Source of the DNA: Trichomonas vaginalis G3
Lineage: Eukaryota; Parabasalia; Trichomonadida; Trichomonadidae
Reading direction: 5' to 3'
Assembly (NCBI RefSeq): GCF_026262505.1
Contig: NC_067205.1
Coordinates: 26,924,556-26,988,555 of the forward strand
Length of the DNA stretch: 64,000 nucleotides
The notes beneath the pieces are model-generated. The model was not told where the DNA came from. It did not search any database and worked only from the letters and a program-made list of their open reading frames with translations. Position numbers and translations under genes: made by a program. Below are positions 55,783-64,000 of this stretch, one piece after another (the first letter of the stretch is position 1; each line of letters begins with the position of its first letter).

Positions 55783-56610
55783 TTAATCAAATTTAACACT
55801 TCCTTTATTTAAATCAACTATTATTTTTCCATGTTCACCTAATTGCTGATATTGTGTGTAAAGTTCATTAATGCTCATTGGTAAATTCACTTGATAAAGC
55901 ATAACGTTCAACTGTTGACGACTAAACCCACTGAAAATGAAAAGGGTTGATAGATTTGATTTAATGTTTGTGCTTAATGCTTTGAAGTATTGAACAGCCA
56001 TGAAGAATGAACACTGAATGTGTCGACATTGAGTTAATAACTGATTAAAATATGATTTCTCATTTGTTATTAGTTTTGATTTCACTGCATCATCTAGAAA
56101 AATGAGTGAATGCAAAAATTCTCTATCAAAATTTGAAATAGAAAGTGTTTCAAATAATTCATCCCGTTGTTTATCAATAATTTTATCCTCTAATCCTTGC
56201 TTCTTGATTGTATTATATAATTCTTTATACATTAAAAAGTTTTTTAAATAATCTTCTGCTTCTTCTTGTGATAAATAAATAATTGGAATTTTGATTAAAT
56301 GCTTTAAAGATTCAAATGTATCATCTGAAGGTGAACCTGAACGGTTGATATAAATTAACACATGTGAATGGGGGGAAGTGTTAGCAATAATGATAATTTG
56401 TTTTAATATCGTTAATGTTTTACCTTTATTTTGTTTACCAATTGCTGCAGTGATTGAATTTAAGTAACATTCAGAATATGGAATTTTCATTAATTTTTCC
56501 TTAGATAGAGCATTTCTATTATCACTCAATGCTTCATTAATCATATCATCTACGTATGTATTATATACTCCCGCTAATTCTTCATAAGGGGTGGATGAAT
56601 TTAAATCCAT
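55783..56610 (-). CDS. M2 genome-packaging ATPase (FtsK/HerA type)
   Basis: An intact 275-aa P-loop ATPase: Walker A IGKQNKGKT (57-65), Walker B LHSLIFLDDA (166-175), then a CRHIQCSFFMAVQ strand-helix and FIFSGFSRQQLNVML, matching the C-terminal region of the M3 ATPase. This family drives genome packaging in Polinton/adenovirus-like and large DNA viruses. It is the only one of the two packaging genes here without shifts. The ATG is 24 bp after the major capsid stop. Confidence 0.88.
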   Translation of the reverse strand: MDLNSSTPYEELAGVYNTYVDDMINEALSDNRNALSKEKLMKIPYSECYLNSITAAIGKQNKGKTLTILKQIIIIANTSPHSHVLIYINRSGSPSDDTFESLKHLIKIPIIYLSQEEAEDYLKNFLMYKELYNTIKKQGLEDKIIDKQRDELFETLSISNFDREFLHSLIFLDDAVKSKLITNEKSYFNQLLTQCRHIQCSFFMAVQYFKALSTNIKSNLSTLFIFSGFSRQQLNVMLYQVNLPMSINELYTQYQQLGEHGKIIVDLNKGSVKFD

Positions 56611-56634
56611 TTAATCAAAAATAAATTTATAATT

Positions 56635-58275
56635 TTAAACATTTCTATTCATCAATATTTCATCATATGAACTTCTATACTGTGGTGGTGTACCTGTTGG
56701 ATGATATTTCAAACCTTCGTCCGGTGTCCATGTCCAATACGTAGTCCTAGTAAACCAAACCTGAGGAGGATTTGTCACCTTTGAACAGTAAGTGTCATTT
56801 TCACCCTGAATGATTGGATAAGCTTTCACTTGTACTGTAACTTGTGAGTTGAAAGTTTCTAATCCATCAAAGAATATACCCGCTCCATCACGTTGAACTG
56901 GAATAGTGCATAAGAATGAAGTTTGGTCTTTCCATGTTCTAGCTAATGGCACGCCATTATCATCATTCAGTGGTCTAGTTAATGAGTCCTCGTATTCTTC
57001 CGTGCATTCATTCACTCCATCTAAATCAGAAGCTTGAAGCATACGTGTAAATAATATGTCACCCACTGTGGTCATCGCTTGATCGGGGAAGTTTCTGGAA
57101 TCTATAGTGACCTGAAGACCTCGAAGCATTGGATTTTCTAAAACCGTTCTTTGCATTGCATTCTTCGGAAATGTTAACACAACATCTGTAACATTATGAA
57201 GAGCGTATGAGAAATCTGAGCTAATACCTTCAGGAGTGATGCAACCTCCATTTAGTGAACGAACGTCAATATGTTGAGCTGGAATCATGAATGGATCTTC
57301 CTTACTGAATAAACGTGGTATTGCTTTAACTGATTCTTCAATTAAACCATATCCTGGTGTAATGCATTTATCCTCTAAAACTTCCATCTTTGTGCATGAA
57401 ATAATAACGTCATCAACTGTTGCGTCAGCAGATGTAGCGGCTAAGCTTGTAATTAATTTGGCAGGAAGTCCGATTTGTTGGAATTTGCGATCATATTTAT
57501 AAACATGATTTCATAATCTTTTCATAATTTTCATCAGTTATCTTTTCATAAACGTAATTTTGTAAATCAGCAACTCTTAACGGGTCAACCTGACAAAATA
57601 CTAAAGTATCCCTGAAAACATAATATTTAAGAATGATATCACCAAATGATTTAGGATAATCATCGAACGCCTGAAATGCTAACAAATCATTTACCGGAAT
57701 ATCATATCAAAAGTGACATTAACTTCTTCATTTGCGTTCTTGAAAACTTCTGAAGGGTCAATATATTTACCACATACTGAGTTATCATATTTTTGAACAT
57801 TATTATATAACGAATGAACAAACTTTTTAACTTTCCTTTCTGATTTTGGTTTATATGTTGCAAATGCGAAAGATTCACGGGCGCAATCCATCTGAAGATA
57901 ACCAGCATCACCTCTTTCGGTTTCTACTTCTAATTGTTTAAAGCTTTGATTTGATGATTTGTAACCAACGAATAAACGCATGCATTTAAAAGCGGCATCA
58001 CATGTGAAAGCTTTATTTGAAACTAGAGTTGCTTTAACTTTGCGTTTAATATATGTGTCACCTAATTGGTTCACATCATGAGCCGGATTTGTAATTCTTA
58101 AATGAGTTTGTTTATCATCAAAATATGGAGCATCAGAGTCATAGCATGAACTTTCAAGTTCTCTATAATATCTTCTACCGTCATTCTTTGCGAATATTTC
58201 ATTTATCTTTTCGAATGAATGAAATACATTTCCATTAATCGGTTTAGTGTTTGGCACTAAATAGTTAGTCGTCAT
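56635..58275 (-). pseudogene. M2 major capsid protein, frameshifted
   Basis: From ATG 58275 the frame is open to 57691. One shift leads to the IPVNDLLAFQAFDD region (RIPV-x(4)-L core as in M3) to 57497, and a second to HVYKYDRKFQQIGLP and the long second-roll frame ending at 56635. Total about 545 codons, beta-rich. It should form the capsid shell. Similarity to the M3 capsid is confined to scattered core segments, so M2 and M3 belong to different Maverick lineages. Confidence 0.7.
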
Positions 58276-58344
58276 TTATTATTAAATAAAAAATCAAAAT
58301 TAAAAGATGAAAATGAATTTTTAATTTTAATGAAATAATCAACT

Positions 58345-58560
58345 ATGGCTGCAGGTATATTTAAGAAACTGTGGGATAAAGTAAAAAGAGGAGCGCATAA
58401 AGTTTGGGAAACATTGAAGAAGGGAGCAAATTGGATATTTAAGAATAAAGAAGCAATTAGTGACGTTGCTGAATCAATAACACCAAAAGCTGCCCCAATA
58501 AGAGAAATATTAAATAAAGGAGAAAAAGTTTATCAAAGACTTCAACCGATACTAAGATAA
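58345..58560 (+). CDS. 71-aa amphipathic M2 protein
   Basis: Starts MAAGIFKKLWDKVKRGAHKV, a Trp/Lys-rich amphipathic helix almost identical in pattern to the start of the converging gene at 58585. A second helical region follows. Likely a membrane-active or capsid-interior small protein; the M1 protein at 6554 is similar in type. Intact. Confidence 0.6.
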   Translation: MAAGIFKKLWDKVKRGAHKVWETLKKGANWIFKNKEAISDVAESITPKAAPIREILNKGEKVYQRLQPILR

Positions 58561-58584
58561 AAATAATATTTATTTATTTTTCCA

Positions 58585-58821
58585 CTATCTACCTCCTATT
58601 TTATTAAGTATTCCTTCAGCAATTCCACCAACTGCGTTACCTGCTTGTGCTCCCATCGCCGGATTACCTGCTTTAGTACCTAATACTCCACCTATGATAG
58701 TTCCTGCCGTTTTCGCTACTGGTGCCAAAAAGTTTGCAACGGGTTTAATAATCTTTTTATAAACCCAACCCGCAGCTTTCTTAATTCCATCCCATAATTT
58801 TTTAAAGAATCCTGCCGCCAT
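58585..58821 (-). CDS. 78-aa amphipathic and Gly/Ala-rich M2 protein
   Basis: Starts MAAGFFKKLWDGIKKAAGWV (amphipathic), then a Gly/Ala-rich hydrophobic C-terminal half (AGTIIGGVLGTKAGNPAMGA) that could insert into membrane. It is paralogous at its N-terminus to 58345-58560 and converges on it with a 24-bp gap. Intact. Confidence 0.6.
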   Translation of the reverse strand: MAAGFFKKLWDGIKKAAGWVYKKIIKPVANFLAPVAKTAGTIIGGVLGTKAGNPAMGAQAGNAVGGIAEGILNKIGGR

Positions 58822-58887
58822 TTCTGATTTAATATTAATTAAAAAATATATTTCATCACTTATATTCTAATTTTTATTTAATGATAA

Positions 58888-59244
58888 ATGAAGCCGATTT
58901 TAAAAATAAATGAAACAGAGGAGGAAGAAATAAATGTTCAACAAAAAATAAACGTTGTTAAACCAATTACTGAAATAAAATTTTTTTCATCTGTTGAAGA
59001 ATTTAATGACTATTATGCTAATAATAAAAAATTATTTGAAGAATTGACAACATGTAAATTGAATAAAATGTTTAAAGTTGATGGATTCAAAATTTCAAAA
59101 ATAAAAGGAGTGGTTAGTTTGAAATCTATTCCTCAATCAAGAATCACCTCATTAATGAAAATTGATGATTTAACAAAAAGAATAGAAGAGATTGAAGAAA
59201 GAATAAATCAAATTATTGATTTCATAAATTCAAATAATCATTAG
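58888..59244 (+). CDS. 118-aa M2 protein with C-terminal coiled coil
   Basis: Intact. Acidic N-terminus (NETEEEEINVQQK), a basic FKISKIKGVVSLKSIPQ segment, and a coiled coil at about 90-115 (LTKRIEEIEERINQIIDF). Same order of parts as the M3 gene at 53491, and it also sits beside the right TIR. An ATTTTTATTTAATGATAA leader precedes the ATG. Confidence 0.5.
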   Translation: MKPILKINETEEEEINVQQKINVVKPITEIKFFSSVEEFNDYYANNKKLFEELTTCKLNKMFKVDGFKISKIKGVVSLKSIPQSRITSLMKIDDLTKRIEEIEERINQIIDFINSNNH

Positions 59245-59282
59245 TTTCTTAAAGTTCTATGTTGAACTCATCAAATTTCTTT

Positions 59283-59876
59283 TTAAAGTTTATGAAAATA
59301 ATTATTTCTAATTTCTTTTACTCTCTCGTACATACTAGATTTGAAGAATTCAGAACTTTTACCATAATCTCCTAAATGTTTTCTTATCCCTAACGTGTGC
59401 CAGTTATTATATGAAACTGAATAAACTTTATCTTTATCTTTACACCTTTCATCACTTCCAATATATTTATATCTCAGTTTTGATTTAGCATTTTCATATT
59501 CATTAACGTTTAATAATTCACAGTCTTCCTTTTTAAATTGATGTTTAAGATATTCAGGATTTAATACTCTACGTTTATATGCTCCTAACTTAGTTCTAAA
59601 GGTTTTTCTACAAAATTTAGGAATTCCATCCTCTTTAATGTCATCAATGATTTCCATTTCATTATTTTCAATTTCTTCTTCTCGTTTATGGGGTCTTTGA
59701 TTATGACTCCATTGATTCCATGAAATTAAATATTCTTTATCATTATATTTATACCTCATTAGCTTATTTTGGCTTTCATATTCATTTAATAATTCACAAT
59801 CTTCATTTTTAAATTGAAGTTTAATCCATTCAGGATTTAAACAATGTTTAATTAATCGCGGAATATCTGACATCAT
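59283..59876 (-). CDS. TIR-encoded repeat protein of M2, 197 aa
   Basis: Two tandem modules of about 60 residues share LNPE(W/Y)-x(4)-F-K-x-EDCELLN followed by a (L)RYKY strand and an SWNQW/SYNNW end. Similar repeats, often with extra Cys/His, accompany homing endonucleases and DNA-binding proteins of large DNA viruses. Here the zinc-binding residues are mostly absent. The gene lies in the right TIR; the left copy is deleted (23142). Intact, 5' leader ATATATAGATGATG. Confidence 0.6.
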   Translation of the reverse strand: MMSDIPRLIKHCLNPEWIKLQFKNEDCELLNEYESQNKLMRYKYNDKEYLISWNQWSHNQRPHKREEEIENNEMEIIDDIKEDGIPKFCRKTFRTKLGAYKRRVLNPEYLKHQFKKEDCELLNVNEYENAKSKLRYKYIGSDERCKDKDKVYSVSYNNWHTLGIRKHLGDYGKSSEFFKSSMYERVKEIRNNYFHKL

Positions 59877-60177
59877 CTATATATAGCTTCTTTTATAAAA
59901 GATGATAAAATAAATTATTTTAAAATTAATGTTAATTTTTTAATGCGTTTATTTTTTAAAAATTTTTTTATTTTTTTTTTATTTCATTATGTATGGGTTG
60001 AGTGTATAATATTTATTACTAATTTATTTAATAATGTCGCGCTTTCTTACGAATTCATGACTTAAAAAACGTAAGAAAAAATTTTATATCATCTATGTAT
60101 AGAGGCTGTGAAAATATACCTTCGTCTATATATAGATGTAACAAAAAAAGTCACACAACCCTTCCTATCCTACTACT
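59288..60177. repeat. M2 right TIR (about 890 bp, full length)
   Basis: The outer 353 bp pair directly with 22843-23193; the inner part pairs in pieces with 23193-23262. The outermost 120 bp include CTATATATAGA-type short palindromes. It is followed by the target duplication TTTCAA at 60178-60183. Confidence 0.85.
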
Positions 60178-60183
60178 TTTCAA

Positions 60184-60387
60184 ATTTAAGTATAATAGAT
60201 GCTTTTGAATGAAACTATAATATTCTCAGCTTACGTGATTATAGTTTATTATGTAATATCCTGTTTCTCAGGTAAATAATAGATTTGAAATCTTACTTTT
60301 GAGGATTTGACTGAAAATAGTATAATGAAAATAGATCACTACAGAATTATTTTATATTCAATAAACCATTTTACGAAATGGTGGTTC
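60184..60387. other. right flank of M2
   Basis: AT-rich DNA that continues the sequence left of 22837 before M2 inserted. No gene is visible. Confidence 0.5.
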
Positions 60388-61436
60388 TTAAGGGTGCACC
60401 CGCATGTACGTTTATTTGAGAGGAGGAGGATTACCCTCTCAATTTTGAAAGCTTCGTTAACTTAATATCTCGATGAATATTGGATTAAAATTGAATTTGC
60501 CCATACCAATATATCTGATACAATATCCTTAAGTTTTACTAAAAAGAATTTTTTAAAATCCCTGCAGATTCGGGGATTTTTAATTTTTTTGATTTTTTTC
60601 GAAAATTTTTCGGAAAAAAAATATTTTCAGAAGAGCCTTAACGGCTAAGTTGTATGTTTAATGTTGAGTATCAAAAAGAATGGGCATCTGATATAGCCAT
60701 CATATATCCCAGAAGCAAATAAAAATTCTGACTTTTTAAGCATAAAAAATGAAATTTTATTTTTTGCAAAAAACAGGCCACCTGGATGAACGTTTATTTG
60801 AGAGGAGGAGGATTAAATTTTTGAAAGCACTAAAATTTGTAAATATGCTAGTTATATAATAATATGCATTATTTTAAAAAATAAAAATTAAAGCACGTTA
60901 AAATCTTTTTTGATGAATTTTTACAAAAGCTACTCAGGATAATGCAAGATATGAGTAGTTAAATATAAATTTCAAATCAGATTTTACTTATAATAAATAT
61001 TTTAAATTTCCGAAAATTAAGTTCAGATCGAGTCTATACGTAGTAAATACTAAATAAGGTGCCAAAAACCTATTAAACAGTATCAAAACTATCAAGAATG
61101 TAATGTTTTTGAAGAAAAATTTATAGAATTATGGACTTCAAACAGATATTATGTAAATAAAAATAATATAATGAATTTATTTATTCGTATAATAGCAGTA
61201 ATAAGTCGATTATTCACTTCTACTTCTGAGATTTGAATTTAATTTCGACAGAAAAAGAGATTCAAGAGGAAAATACTAGGGGATACAAACAGCCACCATG
61301 ACAGGATTATTATGGAGCCAAGTTGTATTTTTTGATATTTTTAGAGTTTTCCTACCTATTTAGGTACCAAGTTATTGCTTAAAAATTAAGGTTCTAAATT
61401 CTGAAGTTTACATGATCCTCCCGGGCGCACCCTTAA
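60388..61436. mobile_element. TTAA-bounded 1.05-kb non-coding element candidate
   Basis: The ends are inverted 15-mers, TTAAGGGTGCACCCG (60388) and the complement of TTAAGGGTGCGCCCG (to 61436), one mismatch. TTAA is also the target duplication of piggyBac-type elements. No transposase is inside. A 26-bp block (ACGTTTATTTGAGAGGAGG...) occurs twice, at 60408 and 60790. It could be a MITE-like non-autonomous element or a chance pair of GC-rich palindromic ends. Confidence 0.45.
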
Positions 61437-61860
61437 CAACTATCAAATTTCGTAAGAAGTCTCTTAAAAATCTTGGAGAATACAATAAATTGCATATTGG
61501 ATATTTTATTCTAGAGAAGGTAAAAAAGAAATTTTGCGTTATGTTTTTTCTCTCAAATAAAATTTAATTAAAAAAGCTAAATTTTATAATTTAACAGCAT
61601 CTAAATACTCGAAACAAATTTGCCAATCTCACAATTTTTTCAAAAGTTTATTTTTACTTTTTCATGGCAGCCTAACTCAACAAACTTTTTAACCCGACGA
61701 AATTCGTTGATCCTTGTAGAAACGAGACTAATCTGGCCAAATGATAGAGTCCCCTATCCTTCATCTATTTCCAGATTTTACAGATGATTTATATCCATTT
61801 TCGCAATTCTCCTATTTCCGAGCCATCCTACCCTACCAGACTCATTTCAAAGAAGAAAAT
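61437..61860. other. intergenic region
   Basis: About 420 bp with no open frame or repeat that I can support. Confidence 0.4.
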
Positions 61861-61884
61861 GCTGAAGCCCGCTAGGGCTTCAGC
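61861..61884. repeat. 10-bp perfect GC hairpin
   Basis: GCTGAAGCCC-GCTA-GGGCTTCAGC, a strong short stem-loop in AT-rich intergenic DNA, 87 bp before the larger foldback at 61971. Confidence 0.7.
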
Positions 61885-61970
61885 TTGTTTATAGATCCAA
61901 GGTGAAGTCATTTTTCTATCCCTGGGATAGACGATACACCCAAAATGTCACCTTTTTGTGATTCTGTTTT

Positions 61971-62080
61971 TTTAAGGTTCTCGCTGGCGACCCCCCGTTC
62001 GTCGAAAAAAAATGGTGATTGGGGGTCGCCAGCAAAAATCAATTTTTTGACGAACGGGGGTCGCCAGCGAGAACCTTAAA
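61971..62080. repeat. 110-bp GC-rich foldback
   Basis: The arms (TTTAAGGTTCTCGCTGGCGA ... at 61971 and its complement ending at 62080) are about 32 bp with one extra C on the left. Inside, GGGGGTCGCCAGC and GCTGGCGACCCCC allow alternative pairing. Ends TTTAAGG/CCTTAAA resemble short MITE termini. No gene inside. Confidence 0.7.
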
Positions 62081-62517
62081 AATAAACCTCTGAAATTTTA
62101 AAAAAGAAAAAAGTGTGAAAATCCCCTTGATTCGAACCAATGGACTTTACGATTATACTATGACTCTTACCATTGAACTATGACTCTTAGGGTTCGAAAA
62201 TTTATTTGGTGATAATATAAACTTTAATGAAAATTAATCAGATCAATTTAAAAATATTTATTTCATAATATTGAATGAATGTATAAATCTAAATAGTATA
62301 TTATCAAAAAAAAAAAATAAAAAAATAAAAATAAAAATAAAAAATTAATAATAATAGTACCATCACCACAATTAGCAAATTCAAAAGATATATGAATTGC
62401 TATCGATCTCTTTCAAACAAACACATAGAAATTTTGATTAAGTATTTCAAATTTTTATATGAGATAAATATTGAACAGATAAAATATAAAACAATTTTTA
62501 ATAATAAATATAGATAT
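62081..62517. other. AT-rich region downstream of the hAT gene
   Basis: It contains a tRNA-like but poorly pairing segment (62120-62196) and a simple A/T repeat (62306-62350, AAAAATAAAAATAAA type). No supported gene. The hAT element's terminal repeat was sought here and not found. Confidence 0.4.
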
Positions 62518-63987
62518 TTATTTTGTAGCCATTAAAATTTCTCGGCTATCTAATAAAATTTTGTGAGAACGTAATCTTTTCAAATTTAGTATCAATCTTT
62601 GGTCTTTTATTGTTCTCTCACATGTTGCTTCTGAAGGTGAAGCGGAGATAACACGAAGGGCGATATCTGCAAAGATTGATACATTGCCATCTCTATGAGA
62701 GATTTCTTCCCAACCGTATTCTTGACGTTCTTGAATCATATCATCAGAGAAGATATCATTATCACTATTAATATACGTGTTAAATAGTGTAATAATATCT
62801 GTTATTGTTTGACCCGGAATACGAAATTGTTCCAAAATACTTTTGAGATACTGCCTAGCTGCAACAAAATGGTTAACCGGCTGATTTGAACTAGATGTTA
62901 CATCTGCGAGATCAAGCATAGGAGGGTCAATTGTAGCAGTTACCTGACGAATTGATCCCTCCTCAACCATATCAAGAGAAACTTCAGTCGAACCTTCTTC
63001 AAAGATAGAGTCCATATAGATAGATTGAATGTCTTCTACTGGATTAACGAAAGTTACGTTTGTAATATCAAATGAATTAATTGCCGGAGATTCGTTGATC
63101 TGCGCTCCGTGGACGAATTTTTGGTTGAAATAATACCTACCTTTCGGTGTAAAAGCGAAGGCTAAGCACCAAAGACCTCCAAAGTCCGATCCAAGGGTAT
63201 AGTTCAACAACGATCTTGAAAGGATTCCAGCAAAAGGATTGTTGTTGCTGCTGGAAAGGTATTGGAGTGCTTCAATACCCTTGCAAAGCCATACGTAGCA
63301 ATCAGATATCTTGGTTTTATCTGATTCGAACGTGGAAATAAGCTTCTTGAGAATTGCCAAGCAGTCTCTTAAGAACTTGATGTTTTCAATATCAATACGC
63401 GTATATCTTGAAATTTTGTCTTGATACTTGATAATAAACATACAAATATTATAATCATAGATCCACCTGGTGGATACATGCTTTGGACAGAGAGCTCCGA
63501 TGTCTTCAACATGGATTCTACAAAGAGCTGATATTTCGTGGATATGTTTCACAATTGCTCCTAATGCTACGTCTTTTGTTGTCATATATTGATAACAATT
63601 ATGAATCCTGTGGCATAAACACGGGATAAACAAGATTTTGAATAACCTTGGGTCATTTGAGTTGTAGAACGATTGATTCCATCCTTTCTGAAAACATTTC
63701 AATTGCGCTTTATTGCCATCGCAAACTACACTGCTGATCTTAACATCTCTAATGAAGATTCTGTTAAATCCTTGAGTAAGCGAGTGGATATAATCTTCAG
63801 ATGTTCCACCATTCATTTGGATTGACTCAACAGGATAGGGCCGCTTGCTTTGCAGAGGATTTGTGAGGGAGAAGTCCAGATTGTGAAACTGCTGAGTCTT
63901 CCCCTCATCAATGGCAACACAGGTACAGGCAAGCTTAGCAAACTCATCAACTTTTGCAACATGGATTGAATTTGCAATTTGTATCAT
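62518..63987 (-). CDS. hAT-family transposase, N-terminus possibly outside window
   Basis: An open frame of 489 codons. RNase-H-like features: VAIDEGKTQQF (first Asp, about residue 28), VVCDGNKAQLKCF (second Asp, about 90), then CLCHRIHN (CxxH motif) and HVSTRW. The C-terminal hAT dimerisation domain is clear: YGWEEISHRDGNVSIFADIA then ISASPSEATCERTI and RLRSHKILL. hAT enzymes cut and paste with 8-bp duplications. The frame stays open upstream of ATG 63987 to the window edge, so a BED-finger N-terminus may be missing. The lack of frameshifts suggests a recent or domesticated copy. Confidence 0.85.
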   Translation of the reverse strand: MIQIANSIHVAKVDEFAKLACTCVAIDEGKTQQFHNLDFSLTNPLQSKRPYPVESIQMNGGTSEDYIHSLTQGFNRIFIRDVKISSVVCDGNKAQLKCFQKGWNQSFYNSNDPRLFKILFIPCLCHRIHNCYQYMTTKDVALGAIVKHIHEISALCRIHVEDIGALCPKHVSTRWIYDYNICMFIIKYQDKISRYTRIDIENIKFLRDCLAILKKLISTFESDKTKISDCYVWLCKGIEALQYLSSSNNNPFAGILSRSLLNYTLGSDFGGLWCLAFAFTPKGRYYFNQKFVHGAQINESPAINSFDITNVTFVNPVEDIQSIYMDSIFEEGSTEVSLDMVEEGSIRQVTATIDPPMLDLADVTSSSNQPVNHFVAARQYLKSILEQFRIPGQTITDIITLFNTYINSDNDIFSDDMIQERQEYGWEEISHRDGNVSIFADIALRVISASPSEATCERTIKDQRLILNLKRLRSHKILLDSREILMATK

Positions 63988-64000
63988 TGTTTGCCTTAGT

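Larger units (their letters stand above)
22843..60177. mobile_element. M2: outer Maverick, interrupted by mariner and by M3
   Basis: Both ends carry the same inverted terminus (AGTAGTAGGATAGGAAGGG at 22843, complement ending at 60177) and are flanked by a perfect 6-bp duplication, TTTCAA (22837-22842, 60178-60183), the Polinton hallmark. The span is 37,335 bp. Removing M3 and the mariner leaves about 14.2 kb, a normal Maverick size. Gene content: polymerase B, integrase, packaging ATPase, major capsid protein, minor-capsid candidates, two amphipathic small proteins and a TIR-borne repeat protein. Polymerase, integrase and capsid genes are broken; the ATPase is open. Confidence 0.95.

Noticed and set aside
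22843-60177. Single giant 37-kb Maverick
   Set aside because: The inner inverted repeats with their own target duplication, the duplicated gene set (two polymerases, integrases, ATPases, capsids) and the in-frame split gene show two nested elements plus a mariner.
62120-62196. tRNA-like sequence on the minus strand (TAGTTCAATGGTAAGAG and GGTTCGAATC present)
   Set aside because: The T-stem has two mismatches, no matching acceptor stem is found and no anticodon stem of five pairs forms. At best a tRNA-derived relic.

Overview
The window looks like a piece of the Trichomonas vaginalis (parabasalid protist) genome. The evidence is AT-rich DNA, intron-less genes with very short 5' leaders and TCA-type initiators, an ankyrin protein with the DUF3447-type N-terminus seen in trichomonads, a Tvmar1-like mariner, MULE and hAT transposase genes, and above all Maverick/Polinton (virus-like) elements. 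Roughly 45 of the 64 kb is Maverick DNA.

Layout. (1) 1 to about 8390: the right-hand part of a decayed Maverick, here called M1, with integrase, phage-type tail fibre, two paralogous structural genes, small capsid-type proteins, an HNH gene and a D12-class adenine DNA methyltransferase. (2) 8.5-16.1 kb: host genes: a Pmp-like beta-helix surface protein, an ankyrin protein, a cyclase/kynurenine-formamidase family enzyme, phosphoserine aminotransferase and a Frag1/DRAM-like membrane protein. (3) 16.3-17.1 kb: four 114-bp tandem repeats and a cluster of three hairpins. (4) 18.0-22.4 kb: a decayed gene that appears to join leucine-rich repeats to a MULE-type transposase. (5) 22843-60177: a 37.3-kb composite. 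The outer Maverick M2 has long terminal inverted repeats (TIRs) and a 6-bp target duplication, TTTCAA. It is interrupted by a mariner (29608-30904) and by a second complete Maverick, M3 (32586-54443, about 21.9 kb). M3 lies inside an M2 gene and is flanked by its own duplication, TCATAA. (6) 60.2-64 kb: a TTAA-bounded 1-kb repeat, a GC-rich foldback and a hAT transposase gene running to the window edge.

M3 is the best preserved element. Protein-primed DNA polymerase B, major capsid protein and a minor-capsid candidate have long open frames. The packaging ATPase, integrase and tail fibre carry frameshifts. M3 also has KilA-N/T5orf172 regulatory-type genes and many small genes of unknown role. 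M2 has an intact packaging ATPase but a broken polymerase, integrase and capsid gene. I recognised no adenain-type protease in any of the three.

The Maverick genes form compact divergent pairs separated by 16-25 bp of near-palindromic AT-rich DNA carrying an ATTTTTAT-like box on each strand. AGATCT-centred palindromes and paired GC-rich mini-hairpins recur in M3 and partly in M1. Most coding breaks in the mobile DNA are single-base losses in A/T runs, whereas the host genes between them are open. Function calls rest on motifs read by eye; no database search was possible.
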